From Oppiella nova (lineage: Eukaryota; Arthropoda; Arachnida; Sarcoptiformes; Oppiidae), in NCBI GenBank assembly GCA_905397405.1, contig CAJPVJ010000400.1, forward strand, positions 1 to 26,402: a stretch of DNA of 26,402 bases, written 5' to 3'. The notes beneath the pieces were generated by a model. It was not told where the DNA came from, did no database searches, and saw only the letters and a program-made list of their open reading frames with translations. Of this stretch, positions 12,120 through 23,439 are shown in pieces. Each line of letters starts with the position of its first letter. Positions within the stretch are counted from its first letter, which is position 1. A program made the position numbers and the translations under genes.

Positions 12120-15100
12120 ATGAGGAGGACAGTGATGGCAACGTGTGACAGCCAACTCGCGACGGGTAAAAAGTTTGTGGCCGTAAACCTGTTAAGTGAA
12201 GACACGCTTTACTTCGTCGTTGAGGTACAGTATCTCTGAAGCCCTTCCCTTCCCTTCCCATTCACTTCACTTTCACTCGATTATTACATTGTTTGTCAAA
12301 AACTCTGATTATGATTGTGTGTTGAGTGAAAAAAAGTTCACTTTTTTCCATTTACTAAAAGAATGCTTTTTTCTTAATGGTTAGCCTAAGAGCAAAGTCA
12401 ATGAATTGTTTGGACAGATCTGCAAATTCCTGAGTCTATGCCAAACGGAATTGTTTGGTCTCGCCATCAGAACAGGTCAGTCATACAGTCATTCATTTTA
12501 TCATTTAATAAGTAATGAGATTTTTTTGAGAGTCCAAAAAGTCTCGGAAAACATATTATCATAAAATACTTATTTCACTCGTAATATGATTTGTAATGAA
12601 TATTAATAGCGGAGTCTGTGATTGCAATGACTCTGATATGCATTTTGACTTCTCTTGGGATAAATGCTATGCTTTTGGGAAAGTTATCGCTTCCATAGCT
12701 ATAATAATAGAGTGTCTCTTAATATCCAGTTTTGGCGTAATATAAACTTTTTATTTGTTTTTCCCTTTTTTAGATTCATTTTTATTTCTCGATCCGACAC
12801 AAAAGCTCTGCAAATACGCGTCCAAACAGTGGAAACTCCAGAATAATGTAATTTCAATGAACTTGTTTAATTACGATATAATTGTTTATGATTTAAGACA
12901 TCACTGAAAGTGAAGACAAACTCATTTGAATCTCTCTTTTTCATCTTATTTGCAATGCATTCGTTCGGATAGGGGGTCGACAACACTGGCAAACCATTAT
13001 TCAGTGTTCATCTGAGAGTACAATTTTATGTCGACTCTTATCTATTCATTAGGTGAGAGAGTCTTCTTATCTTTAATTATTGCATAAAATAATAGCTTTT
13101 ATATACGTTTTTATTTCATACTATAATTTATGAAAAGATTGTATTAACGAAGTAAAAAATGTCTCTTTTTCTCTCCACTCATATAGTGATAAAGTAGCGA
13201 AACTTCTCTATTATCTACAACTAAGGTATGTATTCACCAAAAAATTAGGCCTCGGGTTGAGACACTAATTTTCGTTTTTTGTTGGCAGAGAGAATGTAGT
13301 CAATTATGGTCAGGCCCTGTGCGAGGAGAGAGCCTTTCTCTTGGCATCGTATGCCCTGCAGGCAGACTTCGGTCATTTCAATCCCCAACTACATGTCGGC
13401 CAATACTTCAACCCTCAGCTCTACTTCGCTTCGTGGGTAAGACAGAGACTAACCTTTTTTCGCAACTTATTCCTATCCCTACCCTTCACAGCATATTTTG
13501 CACTCCATTTCCATTATTTTTTCAGACATCTCTTAGTTTTATATACCGTATATATTTTTAAATTTCAAGTCAGATATTAAACACTAAATTGTCGTTTGAA
13601 TTAATCGGAGAGAACTTTTTTTATTCAGATATAAAACTAGAATTTGATTTATTCATTAAAAAAATCAAAACTCATTTTGCATTCAAATTTAAAAAGAATA
13701 AAATATTTTTGATTAAATTTATTATTTTAAACAAAAACTTAAGACTAATGTTTGAATCAGAGAAATAAGAAATAAGTTTTTAAACAAAAATGATCGTTTT
13801 TAACTTTGAATTATATATTTTAGGCTTGAATTTGAGTGAAAAATGGTTAATATATGTGAAAAGTAGTAATTCTTGTAATACATTATGTCTTATAAGTAGT
13901 AAGTTATATAACATATACTTTTATAAAAGACTATTGAGTTTAAAATTAATATATTCTAAACGTTAAGCTCTAAAGCATTGAACACCATTTGATTGATGCG
14001 ATTGTTTATCAGGTAATCGAAACGATTGGATTGGATTATATTATAGAGCACTTGCCGTTCTTGCACCGGGATCACAAGGGAATGCCTAAAAGCGAGGCCC
14101 AGTCTATGTATATTAGGGAAGCGTCGGACGCGAGCGCTGCCCATAACCTACACCTCTATAGGTTGAAGAATAAGACGGCCACCAGTGAGGTGTGGGTCGG
14201 CATCTGCACCACTGGTGTCGAGATTAATTCAGAAGAGCAGAGAATATCTACTATTCATACCAACAGTCATAGCAGTCATCCGTGCGCTAAGCAAAAGACC
14301 CGCATCTCATACTTCACTTGGGCTGACATCGGAAAGCTGTACTTCGATAAGAAAAAGTTTGAGATCCGGTCGACGGGTTATCCCATTAGGAAATTCACAT
14401 ATTATGCCAATACTGAGGAAATGGCGCGACATTTGCTATGGCTGTGCAAAGTGAGCCATCAGTTCCAACTCGTGGTGCAGCCGAAGATGAGGGAAGTGAA
14501 GAGGAGAGAGTCGGAGCTCTGCAGAAAAAAGTTTAGGGAATCCTATATTTATGACGATTTGCCACTTATTGGCAGAAATAATAAAAAGGGATCCGATTAT
14601 AGCAAACACACGAATTCCGTGTTGGAAGAGATTAGCGCTCAGAGAGTGTCGGTCATCAGTAATGCCTCGTCTAATACCACGTCTGGCATTGTTTCAGACA
14701 AAGTGCAAAGTCTTGAGGACAGCGATAGAGAAGATATCGATATTGAAATTATGATCAACTCAGCGCCGGTAGTCTCACTCGAATCGCTAGCTTTGAGTGA
14801 ACCGATAGATAACTCAATGAGAAGATCGCCGACAAATATTGAGGACAAACAATCAAACTCTATCAGCAATATTACTATGAATTGCAATAATTATCCACAG
14901 AATAAACAAGGTGATAGTGAGATGCCTTCCAGTGCTAACAGTATTAAAAGTACATCATCTGAACAAAGTAACACAACCATCAAATCCATTGTTCCTGTCG
15001 TCCCTACAAATAGGCATATAATTAATGTCATCAATAAAGCCGACACTCATATAGCTATCAACCACTTGAGCGATACGAGTGACACGACAAACAGTCTGGC

Positions 15101-16626
15101 AAACGATGCATTGATTAAAGCGAACCTATTATCGACTAGTCCTGAGGCCACCCTATCTGCAAATATGAGCTCAACTGCCAAAGTTCAACCCAAACTTGAC
15201 CTCTCGGTGCGATCTGTCAACCTCTCAAAGCTGACAGAAAGATCGGAATCAATGAATCATATCTATGAAAATATCCCGTATTTCTCTCAATATCAAACCC
15301 ATGAAACCAAACCAAAGCTCGCATTGAAAGCCTGTCCCTCATTGAGCTCCACATTGACTGCGACCACAACTACGACCCCAACTCAAAGGACAGCCACAAG
15401 AATCGGTGTCTCATCGCTAACCCGTTCCCACATTAAGCCCACTCTCACTGTCTTCACATATAATTACGACCCAAATTCACCGAAAAGTCAATACATCGCT
15501 GCATCCGAACCCAATCTCCACACATCCCAACTATGGTCTCAGCCATCCTATTTCCCTTCAACCAAACTAGAAGTCAATAGCTGTCAGATCAGTCCTAATC
15601 ATCTCAATTCTAACAACCAATTGATCCCTAATGTGGACCCAAATGTGTGTAACGGAACTAATCCTCCGATTATAAAGAGGACATACAAAGAGAGTCGCGC
15701 CTACTCTGACTCCAGTGCCCACTACAGCGTACCCTCAGTACAGCCATCCTCATCCCCATCCTCATCCTCGCCCTCTCCCAACTCCATAACCACATCAACA
15801 CCTAAACGATTAACCGATTGCACGGAACCGTTAATCCAGCCATCATTCCATCAGTCACTCAACAACATAACCATGACTTCAAGTCATCCCTTAAGACTCT
15901 TCGCCAGTGATTTCAGTGTGAATTCTGAATCCAAATTGCAGTCAATATTAGTACCTCCGCCTCCACCCCAATACGCCAACTCTTACAATGAAAGTCGAGT
16001 CATAAAAACGGCAAATATTTCACAGCTAACCGCTACTAGTCATAAAGGGGTCAGTAGTCTCACCACCGGTTGCTCTAAATGAGAGCAATTAATCAATTAT
16101 ATAGTATTTATAATGATTATTGTTTTCATTGCAGAACCCATTAATTACAGCAAACGGAAGACTCAATGCAAACAACTATAACAGCGAACAAAACGGTTCG
16201 GTCTCTGATTTGCAGCAATTGAGACAAAAGAGTCGAGACCTCAATCTACCCCTCATTACGGCCTTATTTAATGATACAGGCTTAAACATGATGATGGTCC
16301 CCAAAACAGTTCCCGGCTCTCGGCAAAGACACATCAGTACTGCTCGAGATATCCGACGATATTCTTGCAGTTCTGACATTTACGCCGACAATCCCTACAA
16401 ACACATCTCGACTATGCCTTCACATAGAAAGATCGAGTCAGACCCACCCATACCTAAAGTCACGCTCAATAACAGGCCCACGAGTTGGCACATTGAATAC
16501 CCTAACCTCCAGAACAGTTATATCTGGGAACAGTACCACAACCCCCGAACTCAGGTCAATGAGTCCCGCAACACAACCGCAGACTTTATTGACAGGCTTT
16601 GGGCCGAACACCAGTTGACCACTTGA
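12120..16626 (+). CDS. ex: Expanded/FRMD6-like FERM-domain protein
   Basis: Eight exons: 12120-12224, 12385-12475, 12774-12847, 12973-13052, 13187-13225, 13289-13436, 14013-16049, 16135-16626. All introns are GT-AG and all phases agree, giving 1021 aa. An in-frame TAG at 12096 lies upstream of the first ATG; Met6 is an alternative start. A three-lobe FERM domain covers about residues 20-345; ALQADFGHFNPQLHVGQYF in lobe 2 and FTWADIGKLYFDKKKFEI in lobe 3 are FRMD6/Expanded-like. It is followed by RESYIYDDLPL and a conserved acidic segment, TSGIVSDKVQSLEDSDRED (about 398-420). The long Ser/Thr/Pro-rich tail holds one PPxY motif, PPQY at 830-833. In flies, Expanded is a membrane-cortex protein that activates Hippo signalling and binds the WW domains of Yorkie and Kibra. 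The same role here is inferred. The last donor (GTCAGT at 16050) is the least certain junction. Confidence 0.88.
15963..15974 (+). other. PPxY WW-binding motif codons in the FERM protein
   Basis: The frame reads PPPPPQY, with Pro-Pro-Gln-Tyr at residues 830-833. PPxY is the classical ligand of group I WW domains. Only one such motif was seen in the C-terminal tail. Confidence 0.8.
16050..16134 (+). other. Last intron of the FERM gene, stop codon if retained
   Basis: The donor GTCAGT (16050) and the acceptor after TTTCATTGCAG (16134) give a phase-0 intron of 85 bases. If the intron is kept, the frame stays open for ten more codons, to a TGA at 16080-16082. That would yield an 868-residue form without the last exon's 163 residues. 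Confidence 0.6.
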
Positions 16627-16683
16627 TTGCCATTCAAAGTCAACTTAAAATCACTTTTTTAGTCATTTCGTGCAAAAACTGAT

Positions 16684-16689
16684 AATAAA
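16684..16689 (+). terminator. Candidate poly(A) signal of the FERM gene
   Basis: AATAAA lies 58 bases after the stop codon. A second candidate is at 16978-16983. Confidence 0.4.
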
Positions 16690-17482
16690 GCGATTCATCC
16701 GCTCAGAGGGACATCACAGGGCTATTCGTTAATCAAAATAGTATTTGGTTTGAAGTAAAATAATAATAATAATCATCAAAAGCAATTCAATAAGATTTTG
16801 AATATAAACTAAAGTAAAAAGTGCCACAATATATGTTAATTAAGTATTTTTTGTGTAAATAATCTTAGTTTTGTAAAAATTTGATAAAACTTTAATTTTG
16901 TTATTAAAATATTTTATGAATCCTGAAAACTCTAATCAATCACTTAATTGAATTAAATTTTTAATTCAAAAAAACAAAATAAAAGTATTTATCGCTGACA
17001 ACCGGAGTTTAATTGCCTAATCGTTTTGAAAACTCGTATTAAAACAAGTAGTCAATGGATTCCATAGAACTTATGATTCATGAGGAATTCATACCGTATG
17101 AATAATACTGTATCATACTGTACAGGTAAAATGCTAATTTGAATTGAATATTTGTTTGGTGAACAAACAAAAATGAAACTTTCAAACTAACACGGTAATT
17201 CTGTAATTGTTTAAATAATGTTTTTATCAGTTTAGTCACTAAATTTGAAATTTTGAGTAGCTCTACAGTACATCGAAAAATACAGCTTGAAATACTAGAG
17301 TTAAATTACAATCTGAAATTAAAACTAAAATTACAATCATTTAAAATGATTGAGAAAATAAAAGCTAGTAAATATGTGTTGGTTTTTTCTAATTAGGGAT
17401 AATTAAAAATTTAATTTCACTAAAAATTAATTAAATTCTTCAGTAATTTTAATTTTACAACTCTACATACAGTACTTCATAC

Positions 17483-17483
<1 letters not shown>

Positions 17484-17513
<30 letters not shown>
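17484..17513. repeat. (TAA)10 microsatellite
   Basis: Perfect trinucleotide tract of 30 bases. Confidence 0.95.
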
Positions 17514-17515
<2 letters not shown>

Positions 17516-17867
17516 TAAATAAAATGTCATTAAGCAAAGCATTAGTTAATAATAATTATAAAATGATACAAAAACAAAATTGTCGTTTATATTAATTACC
17601 GGTAGTATACTTTGTAAAGTTATTATTACTTAACAAAATGTGTATAATTTAAGTTGTGTTTTGTTATTACTGTATTATAATTGAGGCATTTGTGAGATTA
17701 TTATAGATTATCAAAATATGAAATATCAATATTTCAATGAGAGAGTCATCGTGCAGATCATACACTAAGTTATTATAGCGTTGTATAAAACAAAGATAAC
17801 AAACAATTATAAACTTTCTAAGTTCTTAAATTGCACTTAAGAGGACTGACAGACAGGGTATTATCAT

Positions 17868-19055
17868 CTATTCCTCTTCACTGGAACTGCCAGAACTCCA
17901 TCCCTTGTGCTTCCATTTGCCAAACTTGGGTTTATGCCATCCTTTATGTTTAAATCCTTTGTGTTTAAACAGTTTTTTCGCTTTTTTAAACTTTAAACAA
18001 ACAATTCTTTAAAACAAATTCAATTTCAAAGTCACTCAATGCATACGGGATGGTGTCCTGTGAGGACAGCGGCGCCCAGGGCTGCAGCGCCTGCACCGGC
18101 AACTAAGCCGCCGATTGGGATGGGACTCGAGTGCTTGTGTTGTTTTCCCATTCCGTGGTGTTTGCCTAGAATTGCGGAGCCGATAGACGATGCGGCGGCT
18201 CCGGCAGCCAAACCGCCTAAAGTACCGCCCAAAGCACCGCCTAATATGCCTTTACTTTGATGGCCCGGAGAATGCTTTAAGAAATTTAGACATATTTTCA
18301 TTGATTTCCTGTTAAATATACACTCAATTCATACGAACCGGATATCCAGGTGTGGGGTAACAGTGGGGTAACTGGTGGTGGGATAGGATGCCTGTGGGTA
18401 ACCACCCGTCGGATAAATGGGTGGGTTTTGGTTGGGATATGACGGCTGTGACTGATAGGGAGCACCGGTTGCATAGGCCGGTGCCGAGGAGTAAGCGGGC
18501 ATTTGTGGGGCACCCATAGGATAGGGAGGGGCGCCGGTCATGGGTGCGGAGGGCGGTGCGTATGACGGCTGAGGTGTGCCCTCATAAGTGATGGAACCGA
18601 TGGTGACGTCGCCATCAATGGATAAATGGGTGATTCGTTGCAGTGGTAATCGGTGTCGAAATTCTGTGAAATGCGAGCCATTGATGGCTATCTTGAAGTG
18701 ATCCGAGTCTATCAAAACCATTACTTCGAAGGGCTGTCCACTCATAAATGGAAAGCCACCGAAACTCTCTTCGGGGCCCCATCTCTGGGTTTGCAATGAA
18801 TTCCTGACAACACGTGGCGGAGGAGTGAAGACTGGACTCAAGTGGAGGGCGATGTCGTCGCGCGGGTTAACCGATGGCCCGCATTGAAGATTAATCGCAA
18901 AACTAATGACCGAAACAAATAATCATTGGATCAGTTGTCAACACAATTGTCTCATTCATGTCTAACCAACGCGCCGATGGGTTAGGAGTTCCGGTGATCC
19001 GGATAAGAGTTCCCGGACTTAACGGATGACTAATGCGATCGCAATATGGGATCAA
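17868..19055 (-). CDS. Galectin-domain protein with PY-rich, glycine-zipper and KH/W tail (5' partial)
   Basis: Four exons on the minus strand: 19055-18967, 18902-18335, 18274-18047, 17990-17868. Introns are 64, 60 and 56 bases, GT-AG, phase-consistent, giving 335 aa without the true N-terminus. An in-frame TGA at 19070-19068 with no ATG after it shows that an upstream exon is missing. Residues 1 to about 125 form one galectin domain: LIPYCDRISHPLSPGTLIRI, NPRDDIALHLSPVF, VVRNSL, RWGPEES and HFKIAINGSHFTEFRHR. Of the usual sugar-contact set (HxNxR, N, WxxExR), His, the second Asn, Trp and Glu remain, but HxNxR reads HLSPV and ExR reads ExS-like (EES), so β-galactoside binding is doubtful. A Pro/Tyr-rich tract, a Gly/Ala segment (GGALGGTLGGLAAGAAASS) and a tail with FKHKGFKHKGW and WSSGSSSEEE follow. 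The first tail junction has a rival: donor at GTTCGT with acceptor at TTTAACAG. Confidence 0.8.
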
Positions 19056-20085
19056 CTGTTGTGACAATCATTGGATTTATAGCTTAAGTTGTAAATAATG
19101 TAAATAATCATTGATTACCGGATTATAAGTCATATCTCATGTATATAATGATAACACAAATACTAATTAAACACTAAAATGTCATAAAAATAACTTTTTT
19201 TAATCACTATTTACGTCAAAAACAGTGAAACGTTTCCTGAAATTATTTCGCATTTATTAAGTGTTTCAATGGGTTTTGCATTCAATATTCACATCAATGC
19301 TAACTCTATGGGAAATACTTTTTACAAAAGTTAAAGGGATTTACTTTACTTTACATTATTTATGGTCTCAATAAATATGACTAATAAATCGGTTTAAATG
19401 CAATTAATTTAACTAAACTTTATTTCATTTCAAATGGATTTTAGACTCAGATTTAGATTTTATATAAAATCTTAAAGTTTAGGTTATTTTGTGATTAATA
19501 GCGACTCGTAATGAACTGAATGTCGACTACTGATGACAATGCATTGCAATGATAACGGGGTTGTATTGGATGTGTGGGCGGGGCTTATGTGAGGCATTGA
19601 GTGCGCATTTGTGTCGATCATATTGAGGCCAATGATTGCATATGCGATCAAATGTGACATTCAGTGCTGACACCCATTGAGCGTCAGTTGTGACACACTT
19701 TTTCTACAAATTCAAGTGATTTTCACTATAAATACAATTGAATTCATTAATTGTAAACTCAATGAAACACAAATCCATTGAATGATCACATTTTGGATTG
19801 TATTCGCAAATTAATGTCAACTGAATGTGCAGTACGTGTGAAGAAGTGGTGACGAAGACAATAGTGAAACGAGTGGTGCGGACACTGTGTACAGAATCGG
19901 AGGCCAATGACCGGCAGATGGCAATAGTGTTACCGAAGAGCCATTGATTGTCATATGAGTGGTTTGATCCCATTTTGAGCACAAATTGGCGACAAATTGA
20001 GTGTTTGTGAGACCATTGAGTCTATGGAAGGCGTGGCCTAAAGAACCGCCACTTCATCGGGACTTAAGATGAAAGCGTGACTAAT
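19056..20085. promoter_or_regulatory. Divergent upstream region of galectin and PIAS genes
   Basis: About 1 kb between the first recognised galectin exon (minus) and the PIAS start codon (plus). The half nearer PIAS is GC-richer and contains the GC-box-like GGGCGGGGC (19576-19584). The missing first galectin exon(s), with its ATG, and the PIAS 5' UTR should lie here or beyond. I could not identify the galectin ATG exon with confidence. Confidence 0.45.
19576..19584 (+). promoter_or_regulatory. GC-box-like site
   Basis: GGGCGGGGC, an Sp/KLF-type GC box, about 500 bases upstream of the PIAS ATG. The match is seen; function is inferred. Confidence 0.3.
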
Positions 20086-23000
20086 ATGGCCGACAATGCC
20101 GTCAATTCTTTGCGAGTGAGTGACCACCCGGTGGTGAACTGATCCCATTCACACCACCGCGTGAGACGAGTGTATGGTTTGTATGATTGTGTTACTAATG
20201 ACTGTCTGTGTGTTTGTGTCCAGAATATGATAATGTCTTTCCGTGTGGCGGAACTCCAGATGTTATTGGGTTTCGCCGGCAAACAGAAGTGTGGAAAGAA
20301 GAACGAACTCCAGGCACAGGCACTGGAACTGCTGAAGGGCAGGGCACTGACCACTTCCGTGCAGAATAAGATCAAAGAACTCCATCGCCAGAGGTATAAT
20401 AATCTGAGTTATCTCTCCAACACTGTGGGCAACAGTTCCGACAGTTGTGACAGCGATATGGCCGCCAATTATGTCCATCAAGTGACCACGAGGTCGGCCA
20501 CCAATCAGTCCCATCACGGCTTGCATTCAATGTCTTCGCAGCCGTCGAGCGGACATCTGCTCAACGCCTCGAATGGCAGTCATATGAGTCATAAACAGCG
20601 GACCGATTACTACCAGTCGATGCCTCGCGGATTAGGTCTCGAATACCCGCCCAAACCCTACCAATCCATGCAGTCATCCATGCAGTCATCGATGCCTCCC
20701 ATGCAATACCCCGTATATCCGGACGTTGTCTTCAAATCGTTGCCTTTTTATGACATTTTAGGCGATCTCTTGAAGCCCTCGAGTTTGAGTAAGTGTTGTC
20801 TTATAGTGAATCCATTCGAGTGAAGTACCGGTATATATCTAATGTGGATCTGTATGTCATGACTACCAGTGCCAACAGTGCCCGGGTCACGGTTCCAGGA
20901 AAGTATGTTCACATTCCACTTGACGCCACAACAGGCCAACGACGTGGCCATGTCTCGGGAGGTGACCCCCGGACCCAAAGTGGACTACACGGTGCAGTTG
21001 CAGCTGAGGTTCTGTCTGAACGAAACGACGTGCGAACAGGAGGACAACTTCCCGCCCAGTATTTGCGTCAAAGTCAACTCCAAGATGTGTCCCCTTCCTG
21101 TCAGTACTCTCTCTTTGCTCTCTCTTTTGTGTCACTTCTCACTCTCTGTTGTCTTACTGTAACTCCAGAATCCATTGCCAACTAATAAGCCGGGAGTGGA
21201 GCCTAAGAGGCCGAGCAGACCCGTCAACATAACCACTCTCTGCAAACTCTCGCCAACCGTTTCCAATCAGATATCCATCTCATGGGCGGCCGATTACAAC
21301 CGTCCCTATGCTATCGGCGTGTTTTTGGTCCGCAAACTCACGTCACAGACACTCCTCCAGAGAATCAAACAGAAAGGGGTTCGCAATTCAGATCACACCA
21401 GAGCTATGAGTTAGTAGTCATTTGGATGGCAAACATTTTGCAAAGACTAATGAATTGTTTGTATTTCAGTCAAAGAGAAGCTGTCACACGATCCCGACTC
21501 TGAGATCGCAACCATGAGCTTAAGGGGTTCACTACTCTGTCCGGTAAGGCATACAAAACAGTGGTCGTGTGGGTTCTGTCTAACCCAACCTTATATTGCT
21601 TGAAATAGTTGGGCAAAATGCGAATTCAGATCCCTTGCCGTGCAATCACCTGCGCTCACGTCCAGTGTTTCGATGCGTTACTGTATTTACAAATGAATGA
21701 GAAGAAGCCGACGTGGGTCTGTCCCGTCTGCGATAAACCGGCCGTTTTCGCCAATCTGGCCATCGATGGGTTAGTCCTCACTTCACACTCACTCTCAGAC
21801 ACTTGAATGCAATGTCTCGACCAATAGGCTGTTCAATGAGATTATAAAGGACGCGCCCACTTCTTGCAATGAAGTCCAGTTCCATGAGGACGGCTCCTGG
21901 ACTCCAGTCGTCGCTAAGAAGGAGAATAGTTGTGAGACATTGGGCTCCGGCTCGAGACGGACCAAGAATAAGAGGGAGACCTGTGAGTACTCATTGATTG
22001 GTTCACTTGTATTTGGTTACTAACTCTCGTGTCTGAACAGCACCTGAAAGAGCGCCTCCGAAGAAGCCTAAGATCGACGTAATAACCATCGAATCGAGTG
22101 ATGAGGAGGACGACGACACAATCAAATGCTCGTCAAACCCGCCGCCATCTACGCCAGTGCTGTCGTCCGGATCTGGTTCTGAATCAGACACTCCTAATCA
22201 CATGCAATCACTTCCATCGCCCGACTCTTCGAGTTCCGCTTCGAGCAATATTCAGCCGATTGCCTCCAACTCCGGGAACTCACTCATCACTTCATACTTC
22301 TCAACAGTCAATACGCCGACCACACAGTCGGTCAGTTCCGGCGCTAACAACAGGTATTATATTTTGTTGGATTAATTGGATTATAATTTCGATTCGTTTC
22401 GTGAATAGTAGCCCCGAATTATGACTTATTTTAATTGAATTATTACTTCAAATTTATTGATCGATAATATGTTAATACATATTAAGAATTACTAAATTTT
22501 GGTCCATTTAATTATTTATTCAATTTATGATTATTAACACTACTTTTTCAAATTGATATGATTGTTACACTTGATCTCAGATTTAAATTTAATTATTAAA
22601 TTATCTATTTTTCACTAATAAAATGTTGTTATCATTCAAACTCTGTATCAATTAATACCAAAACATACAATCTTTATGCGAACATACAATACAATAATCT
22701 CTTATACATCTAGTAGGCTATGATTTAATAGCTATGAACCCAACTTTAATTGAATATCAATTTATGTATCGTTTAGATCGACACTCCCCTCCTCTTTAAG
22801 CGTGTCATCCATGGCTAGTAGTGGCCGCTCGTCCACCGCCAGCGCCTATACAAGTGTTCCACTCCTTAACCAATACTACTCTTCATTCCCTGATTTTCTC
22901 AATTCGGGAAACAATTCTCTGTTCAACTATTCAAGTATTACACCATTAATGCACTCAATGCTCATTCACTAAATGCAATGTTTTCCCATTTAATACATTA

Positions 23001-23181
23001 GACGTCGACATGTCCTCTGCTTTTGACCATCTCTTTCGACAGGACAGAGAGGTTTGCAGAGATTTGTTTCATCACTAAGACCTGACACTCAGTTTTAATG
23101 CTATCACTGCCCCATTAGGTCCCCAACTACTCTAGAGGAAGGCCCGCTGATTCAGATCCCGACATCATTTCAATTGATTGA
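20086..23181 (+). CDS. Su(var)2-10: PIAS-family SUMO E3 ligase
   Basis: Eleven exons: 20086-20115, 20224-20788, 20870-21099, 21169-21409, 21470-21543, 21609-21769, 21828-21982, 22041-22353, 22777-22934, 23002-23051, 23119-23181. All are GT-AG and in phase, giving 679 aa, close to the usual PIAS size. Residues 14-48 form the SAP DNA-binding domain ([15 protein letters not shown]), and the PINIT domain runs from about 172 to 355. The SP-RING is at about 360-435, with likely zinc ligands Cys395, His397, Cys418 and Cys421. A basic PPKKPK precedes the SUMO-interacting motif VITI followed by ESSDEEDDD (499-511). The C-terminus, DPDIISID, is a second hydrophobic-acidic motif. PIAS proteins pass SUMO from Ubc9 to chromatin and signalling proteins in the nucleus; the fly homologue affects heterochromatin and JAK/STAT. 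The start [10 protein letters not shown] fits the family N-terminus. Confidence 0.95.
20868..20878 (+). other. Alternative in-frame acceptors for PIAS exon 3
   Basis: Two AGs, ending at 20869 and 20878, both give the correct phase and differ by nine bases. The products differ by three residues, reading LMPTVPGS or LMPGS at the exon 2/3 joint. Confidence 0.5.
22354..22776 (+). other. PIAS intron 8, no gene seen
   Basis: At 423 bases this is the longest intron of the gene. It is AT-rich, opens with GTATTA and closes with GTTTAG; nothing else is recognised in it. Confidence 0.75.
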
Positions 23182-23439
23182 TTCTCATTGCCATTCATAG
23201 CTCACGTAAATTCATTCATTTATTGTTTGTAAAGTCATCATTGATTTTGATTGTGACTCAAAAAAATCTTATATTTTACATAACATTTTGGTAAACAGAT
23301 TATAAACAAGTGAGATGTTATTTTTAATAATAAAAATAAATTAATCATTAAATTATAAATTAAAATCAATCCAAAGTTGATTTACCATTTGTTATGACAA
23401 AGTGATAATTAGGTTATAAATTGAGATAATGGTTACCAT
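23182..23439. other. 3' intergenic gap between PIAS and TRAPPC6
   Basis: Tail-to-tail gap of 258 bases. Overlapping AATAAA hexamers at 23329-23334 and 23335-23340 are candidate poly(A) signals for PIAS. Confidence 0.5.

Larger units (their letters stand above)
16627..17867. other. 3' region between convergent FERM and galectin genes
   Basis: Non-coding and AT-rich. AATAAA signals at 16684-16689 and 16978-16983 could end the FERM mRNA. A (TAA)n tract lies at 17484-17513. No clear AATAAA was found on the minus strand close to the galectin stop. Confidence 0.6.

Noticed and set aside
14185-14887. Open frames overlapping the large FERM exon
   Set aside because: Shadows of the true frame, which shows clear FERM sequence.
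4793-17100. Recurring TACCGTA heptamer (about 4793, 4921, 11431, 13546, 17093)
   Set aside because: Two copies come from the tandem duplication; the rest are not clearly above chance for this composition and share no longer flank.
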